The notes beneath the pieces are model-generated. The model did no database searches and was not told where the DNA came from. It was given only the letters and a program-made list of their open reading frames with translations. A program made the position numbers and the translations under genes. Positions 15,647 through 23,704 of a DNA stretch of 64,000 nucleotides are shown here, piece after piece. Location of the stretch: positions 62,001 through 126,000 of the forward strand of contig JAJYWN010000013.1 of the NCBI GenBank assembly GCA_021791495.1, read 5' to 3'. Source of the stretch: Bacillota bacterium. GTDB lineage: Bacteria; Bacillota; Sulfobacillia; JAJYWN01. Positions within the stretch are counted from its first letter, which is position 1. The number at the start of each line of letters is the position of its first letter.

Positions 15647-16771
15647 ATGGGACCTGTCCGGTACCATGAAGGCCGCTTTCCGCCAGATCGCCTGGACTGG
15701 CCGACCCTGATCCCCCTGCTAGGACCTACGGCTGCGGCAGTCGCCCGTTACGACGGTGTGTTGGCGGCCATTCCCAATCCCAACCTGTTGCTCGCGCCCC
15801 TAGCCACTCAGGAAGCCGTGCTTTCGTCGCTCATCGAGGGAACCAGGACAACCATGGGCGAGGTGCTGGAATTCGAAGCGGGGCGCGAAGCGGAGTCGCC
15901 CGACCGACTGAACGACATCCGCGAGGTGCTTAACTACAGGGCCGCTATGCGGGAAGCAGAGCGATTGCTGGCGGAACTGCCCTTCTCACAGCGCGTTGTT
16001 CGTGAGGCACACAAGGTTCTTCTTTCTGATGTCCGCGGCAGGAATGCCTCACCGGGCGAGTACCGAAAGGTTCCGAATTGGATCGGTCCACCTAGTAGCA
16101 CCATTGAACAGGCCACCTTCGTTCCCATCTCGGCGGACAAGTTGCCGGAGGCCTTGAGCGCCTGGGAACGGTACGCCCATAGCAACCAGCCAGACCGGCT
16201 CGTGCAGACGGCGATCCTTCACGCCGAGTTTGAAGCGTTGCACCCCTTTCTCGATGGTAACGGGAGGGTGGGGCGCATGCTGGTGCCCCTCCTTATGTGG
16301 CAGGCGGGACTCGTTCTCCGGCCTATGTTCTACATTAGCGCATACTTCGAGACGCACCGCGATGCCTACTACAGTAGATTGCTGGCGGTCTCTCGGGATG
16401 GCGATTGGACCGGGTGGTGCAGGTTCTTCCTGGAGGCGGTCCAGGCGCAGGCTGAAGACAATCTTGCGAAGGCTAAGGCGATCCTCAGTCTGTACGAGAG
16501 CATGAAGCACCGAATGGCGGAAATGACGCATTCGCAGTATGCTATCCATGCCTTGGACTGGATCTTCAGTCGCCCGATCTTCAGCAGCTCCGACTTTGCG
16601 TCTGAGGCCGGGATTCCGGCTCCCACGGCCAGACGCATACTAAGCGTGCTCTGTGATGAGGAAGTGCTTGCGGTCTTGTCGCCCGCGTCCGGGCGTCGGG
16701 CTGCTAGGCTGACGTTTCCAAAGCTCATCGAGATATCAGAGGGGCGAGAACCGCTTGATGATCACGCATGA
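15647..16771 (+). CDS. fic: Fic family protein (probable AMPylase)
   Basis: A 374-aa Fic protein preceded by a GGAGGG site (GTGGAGGGATAACG-ATG). A Fic_N-type N-terminal region carries an inhibitory-helix motif S60-LIE-GT matching (S/T)xxxE(G/N). The catalytic motif HPFLDGNGRVGR spans residues 199-210 with the nucleophile-activating His. A winged-helix-like C-terminal region (FSSSDFASEAGIPAPTARRI) follows. Fic proteins transfer AMP from ATP to hydroxyl side chains and are self-inhibited when the motif is N-terminal. The gene stands alone between VapBC and BrnA remnants, so it may be a solitary self-regulated Fic rather than part of a Fic toxin-antitoxin pair. The target is unknown. Confidence 0.92.
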   Translation: MGPVRYHEGRFPPDRLDWPTLIPLLGPTAAAVARYDGVLAAIPNPNLLLAPLATQEAVLSSLIEGTRTTMGEVLEFEAGREAESPDRLNDIREVLNYRAAMREAERLLAELPFSQRVVREAHKVLLSDVRGRNASPGEYRKVPNWIGPPSSTIEQATFVPISADKLPEALSAWERYAHSNQPDRLVQTAILHAEFEALHPFLDGNGRVGRMLVPLLMWQAGLVLRPMFYISAYFETHRDAYYSRLLAVSRDGDWTGWCRFFLEAVQAQAEDNLAKAKAILSLYESMKHRMAEMTHSQYAIHALDWIFSRPIFSSSDFASEAGIPAPTARRILSVLCDEEVLAVLSPASGRRAARLTFPKLIEISEGREPLDDHA

Positions 16772-16812
16772 GCAGCGACGGAATTTGTCAATCACCAATC
16801 GCCAATTGTGAT
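16755..16812 (+). repeat. Direct repeat of the fic 3' end, in-gene copy
   Basis: This covers the codons LDDHA-stop of fic and the following ~40 bp, matching 15472-15530. Further downstream (16813-16903) I see only AT-richer sequence with an AATTGTGATTAGCAATT dyad. Confidence 0.55.
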
Positions 16813-16903
16813 TAGCAATTTGGTTTGCTTTCAACGGATGAGCGACAACCAATCCGAAGGCTGCACAACATTCCCCAGAAGAATGGCGTCAAGGGGATAT
16901 CGA

Positions 16904-17119
16904 CTACTTCCAGTCCATCGTGGGTCTACGATTGTGGACGACGCAATCCCGGAGATAGAGGTTGATTAGGCTCTGGTGCGGGATTCCCGCCTCTTCCCCG
17001 AGCGACTTGAAATAGGCAATCACATCTTCGCCGAGGCGGATGGTCACCTGCTTCTTGAGCTTCTGGACGTAAGGGTTCTTTCGGCCTGCCATTTTGGAGA
17101 AGTCATATTTGTCTCTCAT
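16904..17119 (-). CDS. brnA: BrnA-like antitoxin, copy 1
   Basis: 71 aa starting MRDKYDFSKMAGRKNPY, then KKQVTIRLGEDVIAYFKSLG and INLYLRDCV, the ribbon-helix-helix pattern of BrnA antitoxins. A longer start at 17149 is rejected because the ATG at 17119 overlaps the stop of the brnT remnant (ATGA) and gives exactly the length of the second copy at 21055. BrnA binds BrnT and represses the brnTA operon. Here the partner is reduced to a scar, so this is an orphan antitoxin. Confidence 0.85.
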   Translation of the reverse strand: MRDKYDFSKMAGRKNPYVQKLKKQVTIRLGEDVIAYFKSLGEEAGIPHQSLINLYLRDCVVHNRRPTMDWK

Positions 17120-17160
17120 GGGACACCCCCTACATACGCCGGATCCCATTCCAACCTTAT
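17116..17160 (-). pseudogene. brnT: brnT scar (both ends, centre deleted)
   Basis: Reading the frame that overlaps brnA by ATGA gives RLEWDPAYVGGVP-stop. RLEWDP is the characteristic BrnT beginning, and AYVGGVP matches the end of the other brnT remnant (AYVRGVP). Nearly the whole coding region between them is gone. An AGGAGG site lies just upstream; the codon where ATG is expected is ATA. Confidence 0.65.
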
Positions 17161-17242
17161 CCTATCCTCCTACAGTGTAACTACATCGTAGTGCTCACAG
17201 CCACACCGGGTCAAGGAGAGATGGGTTTCGCATGGCGCTCGC

Positions 17243-18934
17243 TCAAGGCCGGAAGCGGACCTTCTCCGCCCGGCAAACGTGCTGGATCGCCCACTTCCCG
17301 GTCACCACCGCCACCGGCAGCCCGCCCGGCAGCAGCAGCCACTGGCCGGCCTGGTAGAAGTGGGTGAGGCCCGGGAGGGTGGCGGGCACCCCACGGATCT
17401 TGGCGCCCGGCGTGTTCGCCCACGCCATCCAAGTCCCGCGCCAGGCATTGCAGTAGCGCTCGTAGGTAGTGGGGGTGGCGACGTCGACCACCTCGATCTT
17501 GCCGCGCGCCTCCGGATAGTGCGCCTCCACCAAGGCCGCGACCTCCGCGCCGATGCGCTCCTTCTCGGCGTCGTAGGCGGCGCGGCCGTCCGCCCGCGTT
17601 CGCAACGCCTTCCACCAATCGTAATCGGCGACCAGCATGGCCCGCACCACTGACTTGCCGGGCGGGGCGAAGGAGGGTTCGTAGCAGTAGTGCTTCAGCC
17701 CGACCTCCGTCGCCCCCCGCCCGCCGCCGCTATCGATGCGGCAAGGCACGTGAAGGACGTGGGGGCGCCGGGAGAGGTCGGCGCCGACGCCCAGGGAGAC
17801 GTGGACGGAGGTGTAGATCGGGTAAACCTTGGAGGCGGCGGAGCCCGCGGCGTTCGCGGCGCCGGGGGCAGCGCCGTCGCCGTCGGCCGCACCAGCCGCA
17901 TAAAGCATCCGTAGCTTGTCGCTGAGGTGCCGGCCGCCAAGGAGGTCGAACAGAGTGTGATGCCCGTCGGCGGCGGAGATGACATAATCCGCCGTGTGGA
18001 CCTCGCCGGTCGCAAGCCGGATGCCGGTCGCGCGCCCGCCCTACTCCGTGATCTCGGCGACGCGGGCCCGGTAGACTACCTTTCCACCAAGGTCAAGGAA
18101 ACGCGTCTCCATCCGTTTGGCCAAGGCCAACGAGCCGCCCGCCGGCCACGCCGAGTCACCCGTCCACAGTGTGGCAAGGGTGGATACCAAGGAAATGGCC
18201 GTGAAGTCCGCGGGTATGGAGCCGCGCAGCGCGGCGCGCAGGCGGGGGGAGCGGAAGGTGTCGGCAAGGTCGCCAATGCTGATCTTGGTCAAACGGCCCA
18301 CGTGCTTCAGGGCCGGGCCCATGGACATGGCCAGGCGGGCGTAGTCCAGGGGGTTCATCAGCTCGAAGGGCTTGTCGGTGGGCATGGCCAGGCGCCGCAA
18401 GGCCTTGATGGAGGCGACCAGCGAGTCGATGGCCGGGGCGTCCTCGGGCGAGATGGAGAGGAAGTGCTCGCGCAGGCGGTCGGCGTCGGTGTAGACGTGG
18501 GTGAGCTGGCTGTCTGCGTGCTTCCCGCCAGCAAACCCTGCTGCGCCCGCACCCGCGCCTGCCGCCTCGCTCGCGCCCAGTCCAGCCCCCGGTGCCATGG
18601 AGAAGAAGGTGTCAAGGCTGGTAACCGACACGTCGTCGCCCAGCGCCCCCACCCGCCGCCAGATGGCGTTCAGGGAAGTACCTTCCTTGGTGCCCAGCAG
18701 CCAATGAATGCTGTTGTCGAAGGTATACCCCTTGCGCGTCCAGGCCGTCGCCTCGCCGCCCGGGATGTTATGCAGCTCGTAGATGGTGGCGTCGAAGCCG
18801 TTCAGGCGGGCGTAGATTCCCGCGGAGAGGCCGGCCACGCCGGCACCGACGATGATGCTCTTCCCCAATGGGATCACCTGATTCTTGGTGTATGTGGGCC
18901 AGGGTTGGCCCTGTGGGCTGGGAGTTTCCAGCAC
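17243..18934 (-). pseudogene. CrtI-like FAD-dependent oxidoreductase interrupted by in-frame TAG
   Basis: One frame encodes an FAD/NAD(P)-binding protein of the phytoene-desaturase-like family (COG1233 type). It has the dinucleotide motif IIVGAGVAGLSAGIYA (~27-42), then GGEATAWTRKGYTFDNSIHW, and ends ITGKWAIQHVCRAEKVRFRP-like. A TAG at 18041-18043 splits it after VAEITE; the same frame resumes GGRATGIRLATGEVHTADYV and runs to 17243, with no shift. The total of about 563 codons fits a full-length family member, so one nonsense change (or a sequencing error) explains the break. Ala/Gly-rich low-complexity insertions occur near 18540 and 17850. Substrate unknown. Confidence 0.8.
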
Positions 18935-19020
18935 CTAATACGCTCTCGCGGCGGGAATCCCTCTGGCCATCTGACGACTGAGGGGGTCAGGACGGGACGG
19001 CCAGGTTCGCACGCCACGCG

Positions 19021-19090
19021 GTGGCGTGGCGGAAAGATGTTTTCCACCGAAGTGGGCAGCGGATGGAAAGTTGCTTTCCACGCCGTGCGA
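19021..19090. repeat. Dispersed two-hairpin repeat, copy 1
   Basis: About 70 bp with two short dyads: GGAAAGATGTTTTCC and GGAAAGTTGCTTTCC, separated by CACCGAAGTGGGCAGCGGAT. It matches copies at 19599-19668 and 23589-23658. It lies just beyond the oxidoreductase pseudogene start. Confidence 0.65.
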
Positions 19091-19180
19091 CGTGGCAGGG
19101 AAAAGGACTTTACACGGCCCTGCTAGACACGCATCCTGGGTATTTCGGGGCGCAACAAGCGACGATAGTACCTCACGAGG

Positions 19181-19219
19181 AAACAAGAAGGCACCCCGCT
19201 ACCTACATGTACCTCTGTG
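19181..19219. repeat. Dispersed ~39-bp repeat, copy 2
   Basis: Second copy of the element at 14869-14907, starting AAACAAGAAGGCACCCCGCT. Just after it a GTCACT-CAT-AGTGAC palindrome lies at 19278-19292, a possible operator for a lost gene. Confidence 0.65.
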
Positions 19220-19324
19220 ACTGATCACAGATTTCGGTAGCGGCGGCGCCATCTTCTGTGTCCATTACACCCGAAATGTCACTCATAGTGACAGACGGTT
19301 TTCGCGGCCAACTTGCGGGATGGC

Positions 19325-19450
19325 TTGCTGTCCCGCCCGGAGGGTCACCAAGACGATCTCCGGCGGAGCGAAGAAGCGCACCGGAGGCGTGATCGTGCCG
19401 ATACCGTTGGACACCAGAACGGTGGTGCGTGGAGCTGCGGCGCGCGGACA
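19325..19450 (-). pseudogene. Metallophosphoesterase C-terminal fragment
   Basis: This DNA matches the 3' end of the intact metallophosphoesterase at 23705-23820 (GCGAAGAAGCGCACCGGAGG; GTTGGACACCAGAACG) with scattered changes. Only the C-terminal ~40 codons survive. It follows an oxidoreductase gene and a two-hairpin repeat, the same order as around 23.4-24.6 kb, so the two blocks derive from one duplication. Confidence 0.65.
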
Positions 19451-19598
19451 GCCCGGTCATCTGGTCACCCTATCCATTGCGGCATCCGAGAGAACCTCAT
19501 TCATATCTGCAGCCCGACCTTCCAACGTGCTCACGTGCCGCCACCTGTTCTTCGGCGCTTCCCTTCGGAATCCCCTCGGACCGAAGTTCGGAGGTGCC

Positions 19599-19668
19599 GT
19601 GGCGCGGTGGAAAGATGCTTTCCACCAAGGTGGAAAGTGCGTGGAAAGCCAGTTTCCAAACCTGGTGA
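19599..19668. repeat. Dispersed two-hairpin repeat, copy 2
   Basis: Contains the perfect dyad TGGAAAG-ATG-CTTTCCA and a second hairpin GGAAAGCCAGTTTCC. It aligns with 19021-19090 and 23589-23658. Confidence 0.65.
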
Positions 19669-19757
19669 ACCGGGACCCATTCGATCTGGTATGCTGAAGG
19701 TAAGAGGCTTCCATCACGATCAACCGCTATGTGTCATTGCAGGGGGATGTGTCGATC

Positions 19758-20417
19758 ATGGATACCGACGTCAAGGAAGTCGTAAAGGAGTTCTGGTCCA
19801 GGCGAGCTGAGGAGTTCGACACGGAGCCGGATCATGTGCTCCATTCACCCGGTCAGCACCGATCCTGGCTCGAACTCCTGGGGCGATTCGCCCAACGCGT
19901 ACCCTCAAGAATCCTTGACGTAGGGTGCGGGACCGGATTTCTGGCCTTTCTGTACGCAGAGATGGGCCATGAGGTCACGGGGATCGACCTTTCACCCGAG
20001 ATGATCGAGACTGCTCAGAGAAAGGCGCACCGCCAAGGGATTCGAGCTGCGTTCAGGGTTGGAGACGCGGAATGCATCAAGGATCGGGACCAATCGTTCG
20101 ATCTGGTTGTCGCCAGACACTTGCTGTGGACGCTTCCCGATCCGAACCGTGCTGTGCGGGAATGGCTGCGGGTTCTCCGCCCGAAGGGGCGCCTACTCCT
20201 CATTGAAGGTTATTGGGGCGCGGGTGACCTATCCGACGAGTATGGGCAAATTCACACCCATCTTCCCTTCTATGAAGGTGCCCTTGGCGAAAAGGTGGCG
20301 GCGTTTCTCCGGACGTGCGGAGTAGAAGACGTGCGGACAGAGCCTCTAACAGCCCCTGAGCTCTGGCATGAACCTCCCGAGTATCCACGGTATCTGGTGG
20401 CGGGCAGGCGGGCGTAG
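19758..20417 (+). CDS. Class I SAM-dependent methyltransferase
   Basis: A 219-aa protein with the Rossmann methyltransferase signature: motif I ILDVGCGTGFLAFLYAEMGH (~53-72), motif II VTGIDLSPEMIETAQRKA, VGDAECIKDRDQSFDLVVAR, and the post-core LRPKGRLLLIEGYWG. ATG at 19758 starts MDTDVKEVVKEFW; a GTG nine codons earlier is possible, and an AGGGGGA site serves either imperfectly. It resembles UbiE/Methyltransf_11 small-molecule methylases. The substrate cannot be deduced, and its neighbours are pseudogene debris, so no pathway context remains. Confidence 0.83.
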   Translation: MDTDVKEVVKEFWSRRAEEFDTEPDHVLHSPGQHRSWLELLGRFAQRVPSRILDVGCGTGFLAFLYAEMGHEVTGIDLSPEMIETAQRKAHRQGIRAAFRVGDAECIKDRDQSFDLVVARHLLWTLPDPNRAVREWLRVLRPKGRLLLIEGYWGAGDLSDEYGQIHTHLPFYEGALGEKVAAFLRTCGVEDVRTEPLTAPELWHEPPEYPRYLVAGRRA

Positions 20418-20445
20418 ATTCCCGCGGCCAGCCCAGCCCAGCCCA
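20403..20445 (-). pseudogene. Oxidoreductase N-terminal scrap
   Basis: On the minus strand this reads GWAGLAAGIYARLP, matching GVAGLSAGIYARLN of the oxidoreductase at 17243-18934 (DNA near 18811-18850). It is fused to the 3' end of the methyltransferase gene and faces away from the TetR fragment, the remnant of a divergent TetR/oxidoreductase pair. Confidence 0.55.
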
Positions 20446-20474
20446 GTGTAGCCCAGCCATGCTCAGCCACGCCT

Positions 20475-21014
20475 GGGAGGCCCGCGAATCGGGCGAGGCG
20501 CATCTCCGCCGTTTCCACGAGCGAGCGATCCACCGTCAACGACATCTGTGAGCGGGCGATGGTCCACCGCACCACGTTCTACAAGCACTACGCGGACAAG
20601 TTCGACCTGCTTCAGCAGGGCGTGCACCAGATGTACGACGCGCTGGTGGGCGGGGAGGAGCACCTGCCGCCCAGCGCATATTCGGCAGAGCATCCCCCGA
20701 CCTACTTCGTGCGTCTCTTCGATCACGCCGCGAAGTACCGCGGGTTCTACCAGGCGATGTTGTGCGGAGAGGGGGTGGGCCGCTTTCAGAAGCTGGTCAA
20801 GGATTACATCGTCGACGCGGCCACGACCAAGATGCGCCAGTTGCTCGCGGCCGACCGGCGCCGCGACGTACCCGCCGCCATACACGCCCACTTCGTCGCG
20901 GGAGCCGCCCTCAGTCTCCTGACCTGGTGGCTGGAAAACGACATGCCGCTCTCTCCTCATCAGATGGCGCAGTACCTGATGTCGCCGCACGGGATTTCGC
21001 CCTCTGCTTCTTGA
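20475..21014 (+). pseudogene. TetR/AcrR-family regulator, 5' end missing
   Basis: The frame reads STVNDICERAMVHRTTFYKH, then YADKFDLLQQGVHQMYDALV, and ends SPHGISPSAS. The second half of the TetR DNA-binding helix-turn-helix (RTTFYKHYADKFDLL) and the ligand-binding helical domain are clear. The first helix is not recognisable (RISAVSTSERS instead), there is no in-frame ATG before the HTH, and the 5' side is GCCCAGCCCA-rich junk. The protein from ATG at 20559 would lack a complete HTH. Ligand unknown; probably once controlled the neighbouring oxidoreductase. Confidence 0.7.
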
Positions 21015-21054
21015 CGCTACCGGGCGGCGTGGCCGCCGGCAGCGGGCACAACTG

Positions 21055-21270
21055 CTACTTCCAGTCCATCGTGGGTCTTTGGTTGTGGACGACGCAATCC
21101 CGGAGATAGAGGTTGATGAGGCTCTGGTACGGGATTCCCGTCTCTTCGCCGAGCGATTTGAAGTAGGCGATCACATCTTCACCGAGGCGGATGGTCACCT
21201 GCTTCTTGAGCTTCTTTACGTAGGGGTTCTTTCGGCCCGCCATCTTGGAGAAGTCACATTCGTCTCTCAT
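21055..21270 (-). CDS. brnA: BrnA-like antitoxin, copy 2
   Basis: 71 aa, nearly identical to the copy at 16904-17119 (MRDECDFSKMAGRKNPYVKK against MRDKYDFSKMAGRKNPYVQK). The ATG overlaps the TGA of the brnT remnant upstream, and GAGAGGTGTCCC supplies the ribosome site. The two copies also share their 3' flank (CAGTCCATCGTGGGTCT). This is a ribbon-helix-helix antitoxin without an intact toxin; it may still act as a DNA-binding repressor. Confidence 0.85.
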   Translation of the reverse strand: MRDECDFSKMAGRKNPYVKKLKKQVTIRLGEDVIAYFKSLGEETGIPYQSLINLYLRDCVVHNQRPTMDWK

Positions 21271-21385
21271 GGGACACCTCTCACGTATGCCTCATGTTCA
21301 GTCTTGGTTGCCTTCCGGGCGGAGATGATGCGGATCGTGTCTCCCCGAGGAGGAGAAAGCGATCTTCGTCGTCCGAGTGGTCATA
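21267..21385 (-). pseudogene. brnT: brnT remnant with internal deletion and frame change
   Basis: Two frames are needed: YDHSDDEDRFLLLG, then GDTIRIISARKATKTEHEAY ending in VRGVP-stop overlapping brnA. The second segment is the typical BrnT C-terminus (IRIISARKAT). The N-terminal strands and the segment between the two pieces are missing, so no active ribonuclease toxin can be made. Confidence 0.72.
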
Positions 21386-21563
21386 TGCCTTGAGTCGCGC
21401 TGGGTCAACGGTTCGGCTTTACCGGACAGTTCAGCGGCAGCACTGCCAATGCCGAAGGGGATTGTCACCCCGCCGCGAATAGACATCCTTCGACCCCTCC
21501 GACCGATAGGCACCCTCCCCCGAGCCAATAGAAACCGCCCCGTTGGGCGAGAACTATGGTGGG

Positions 21564-23282
21564 ATGAACATGCGATCTGCTAACGACGTCCGCGCCCTGT
21601 TGGACGAGCTTGAACACCTACCGGCCGACGCCCTTGAAGATCAGGACCTGGACTTCAAGGAATGGAAGACGCGTAGCATGGCGGAGGCCGTGGCTCTCGT
21701 CACCGAGATGGCCATCTGCATGGCCAACGGAGGCGGCGGGACGGTAGTCCTCGGCTTCAATGACAAGGCTGTGGGCCGCGCGAAAGCCATTACCGGCGTA
21801 CCCGCCGAAGTGGATGTCAATCGGCTGAAGAAGGCCGTCTACGACGGCACCGATCCCAAGCTCACTCCGGTCTTCGAAGAGCTGCCGGTCGCGGAAGGAA
21901 CGGGGCGCCTGGTCGTAATGCAGGTCTATCCGGGGATGCCACCCTACACCGACACCTCGGGACGTGGCAAAATCCGGGTCGGCAAGGACTGCCAGCCCCT
22001 CACCGGCACCATGCGTCGCCGGATCATGGTGGAGACGGGAGAGACTGACCTCACCGCCACCGAGGTGCCAGGACGCCCTGAGTCCCTGATCTCCGCGGCG
22101 GCGATGGAGCGGCTGCGGGAGACGGCGCGGCGCGAGCGGGCGCCGGAGGATCTCCTGTCCAAGGGCGATAAAGACCTACTGGCCGCCATCGGCCTCATCC
22201 GCAGCGGCCACCTGCTACGCGCCGGGGTTCTGCTGGCTGGAACGGAGGCCGCCATTCGGGAGCATTTGCCCAGCTACGTCTGGACCCATCTGCGCATGTC
22301 CAGCGACACCGATTACTCCAACCGCGCCGACGGACGGGACGCGCTGCCGGTGGCCCTGGACCGAATCCTGGACCGGGTGATGGTCGAGAATCCCATCACC
22401 ACCGTGCCGCAAGGTCTGTACCACTACGAGATACGAACTTACCCGGAGGTCGCCCTCAGGGAAGCGTTGATGAACGCCCTGATTCACGCCGACTATCGCA
22501 TCGCCGGGCCGGTGCTGGTCAAGCAGTTCAAGACCCGCCTCGAAATCAGCAACCCCGGCGGACTCCCCGGAGGCATCACGCCGGAGAACATTCTTCGCCA
22601 CCAGCCAATAGCGCGGAACCCTGCCTTGGTGGACGCCTTGACGCGGCTACGGCTGGTCAATCGCAGCAACATCGGCGTCCGGCGGATGTTCAAGGACCTG
22701 TTGATCGAGGGTAAGGAACCGCCCACCATTCTCGACGAAGGGGAAGCCGTGCGGGTCATCTTTCGGGCCAGCGACCTCTCTGTTCCGTTTCGCATGTTCA
22801 TCGCCGAGGAGGCGGACGAGGGGCGAATACTTCCCTTGGAGCACCTGCTTGTCTTGCAGTACCTGCTTCGCCATCTGGAGATCAGTACCCATGTCGCCGC
22901 CCGCATCACTCAGCAGAACGAAGAGGAAGCCCGTGAGGTCTTGAGCGCCATGGAGATGGGGTCGTATCTAGAACGCGGCGGTACTGGCCGGGGGACTTAT
23001 TGGACCCTGCGGCTGGACTTGCACCGTCGTCTGTCGCCCGCCAGTGACTCAGAGAAAAACCGGCGCATCGACTGGGAGGCAGCCAAGACAAGGGTATTGA
23101 GCGTTCTTCGGCAGCGCGCCGCCCGAGGCGAACCAGGGCTTTCGAATCGCGAGGCGCGTCAGCTCACCCGTTTTGACCGCAACCAGGTCACGCGCATGCT
23201 TGGTGAGCTTCGAACGGAAATGCCGCAAGTCTATGTAGAGGGGCATGGCGCAGGTGCCCGCTATTACTGGCGGCAGGATTGA
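21564..23282 (+). CDS. AlbA_2/GHKL-type ATP-binding putative transcriptional regulator
   Basis: A 572-aa protein of the COG2865 type. The N-terminal AlbA_2 domain contains DFKEWKTRSM and AICMANGGGGTVVLGFND (~30-70) and KIRVGKDCQP. The middle GHKL-like ATPase region has ALREALMNALIHADYRI and ISNPGGLPGGITPENI. A C-terminal winged helix (LSNREARQLTRFDRNQVTRM) follows. Start is chosen at MNMRSAND; ATG at 21570 after GGTGGG or a TTG at 21543 are alternatives. Such proteins are common in defence islands and plasmid or phage regulatory loci, but their biochemistry is poorly known. A related scrap lies at 14660. Confidence 0.82.
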   Translation: MNMRSANDVRALLDELEHLPADALEDQDLDFKEWKTRSMAEAVALVTEMAICMANGGGGTVVLGFNDKAVGRAKAITGVPAEVDVNRLKKAVYDGTDPKLTPVFEELPVAEGTGRLVVMQVYPGMPPYTDTSGRGKIRVGKDCQPLTGTMRRRIMVETGETDLTATEVPGRPESLISAAAMERLRETARRERAPEDLLSKGDKDLLAAIGLIRSGHLLRAGVLLAGTEAAIREHLPSYVWTHLRMSSDTDYSNRADGRDALPVALDRILDRVMVENPITTVPQGLYHYEIRTYPEVALREALMNALIHADYRIAGPVLVKQFKTRLEISNPGGLPGGITPENILRHQPIARNPALVDALTRLRLVNRSNIGVRRMFKDLLIEGKEPPTILDEGEAVRVIFRASDLSVPFRMFIAEEADEGRILPLEHLLVLQYLLRHLEISTHVAARITQQNEEEAREVLSAMEMGSYLERGGTGRGTYWTLRLDLHRRLSPASDSEKNRRIDWEAAKTRVLSVLRQRAARGEPGLSNREARQLTRFDRNQVTRMLGELRTEMPQVYVEGHGAGARYYWRQD

Positions 23283-23309
23283 GCAGGAAATTGCTCACGC
23301 GCAATTCCA

Positions 23310-23346
23310 TGCGCAATTATGGTCGGAATTGATGCCGAATTGCGCA
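23310..23346. repeat. Inverted repeat TGCGCAATT ... AATTGCGCA
   Basis: Nine-bp arms separated by 19 nt, just after the AlbA-type gene, with further GCGCAATT and GGAATTG half-sites in the same 60 bp. It has no T-tract, so a terminator role is uncertain; it may be a protein-binding site. Confidence 0.45.
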
Positions 23347-23369
23347 CACGACCGATCGCATCGTAGTGT

Positions 23370-23575
23370 TAACTCGTTTCCGGAACCTGACCTTCTCCGC
23401 CCGGCGAACATCCTGGATCACCCTCTTACCGCTCACCACCATCAGCGGCAGCCCGCCCGGCGGCAGCAGCCACCGGCCGGCCTGGTAGAAGTGGGTAATC
23501 GGCCACCAGCATGGCCCGCACCACCGACTTGCCGGGCGGGGCGAACGAGGGCTCGGCATCGGCTGGCCAAGTCCG
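23370..23575 (-). pseudogene. Oxidoreductase C-terminal fragment with internal deletion
   Basis: The minus strand reads THFYQAGRWLLPPGGLPLMV, then SGKRVIQDVRRAEKVRF, against THFYQAGQWLLLPGGLPVAV and RAEKVRF of the TAG-broken gene. A preceding piece (FAPPGKSVVRAMLVAD) is joined directly to it, so about 100 codons between them have been deleted. This is a second decayed member of the same family. Confidence 0.7.
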
Positions 23576-23588
23576 GACGCCGCCCGCA

Positions 23589-23658
23589 CGGTGAGTGGAT
23601 AGATGCTTTCCACCGAAATGGGCAACGGACGGAAAGCCAGTTTCGACGCACGCGGACC
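23589..23658. repeat. Dispersed two-hairpin repeat, copy 3
   Basis: Contains TGGATAGATGCTTTCCA then CCGAAATGGGCAACGGAC and GGAAAGCCAGTTTC. It aligns over about 70 bp with 19021-19090 and 19599-19668 and again sits between oxidoreductase and metallophosphoesterase sequence. Confidence 0.63.
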
Positions 23659-23704
23659 ATGACTGCTCTATCTTCGCGTTCCGCTGGGAGCGTGGTCAGG
23701 ATTA

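Noticed and set aside
17927-19126. 399-codon plus-strand frame opposite the oxidoreductase
   Set aside because: Antisense shadow; composition is Gly/Arg-rich and the minus strand carries the FAD-binding motif.
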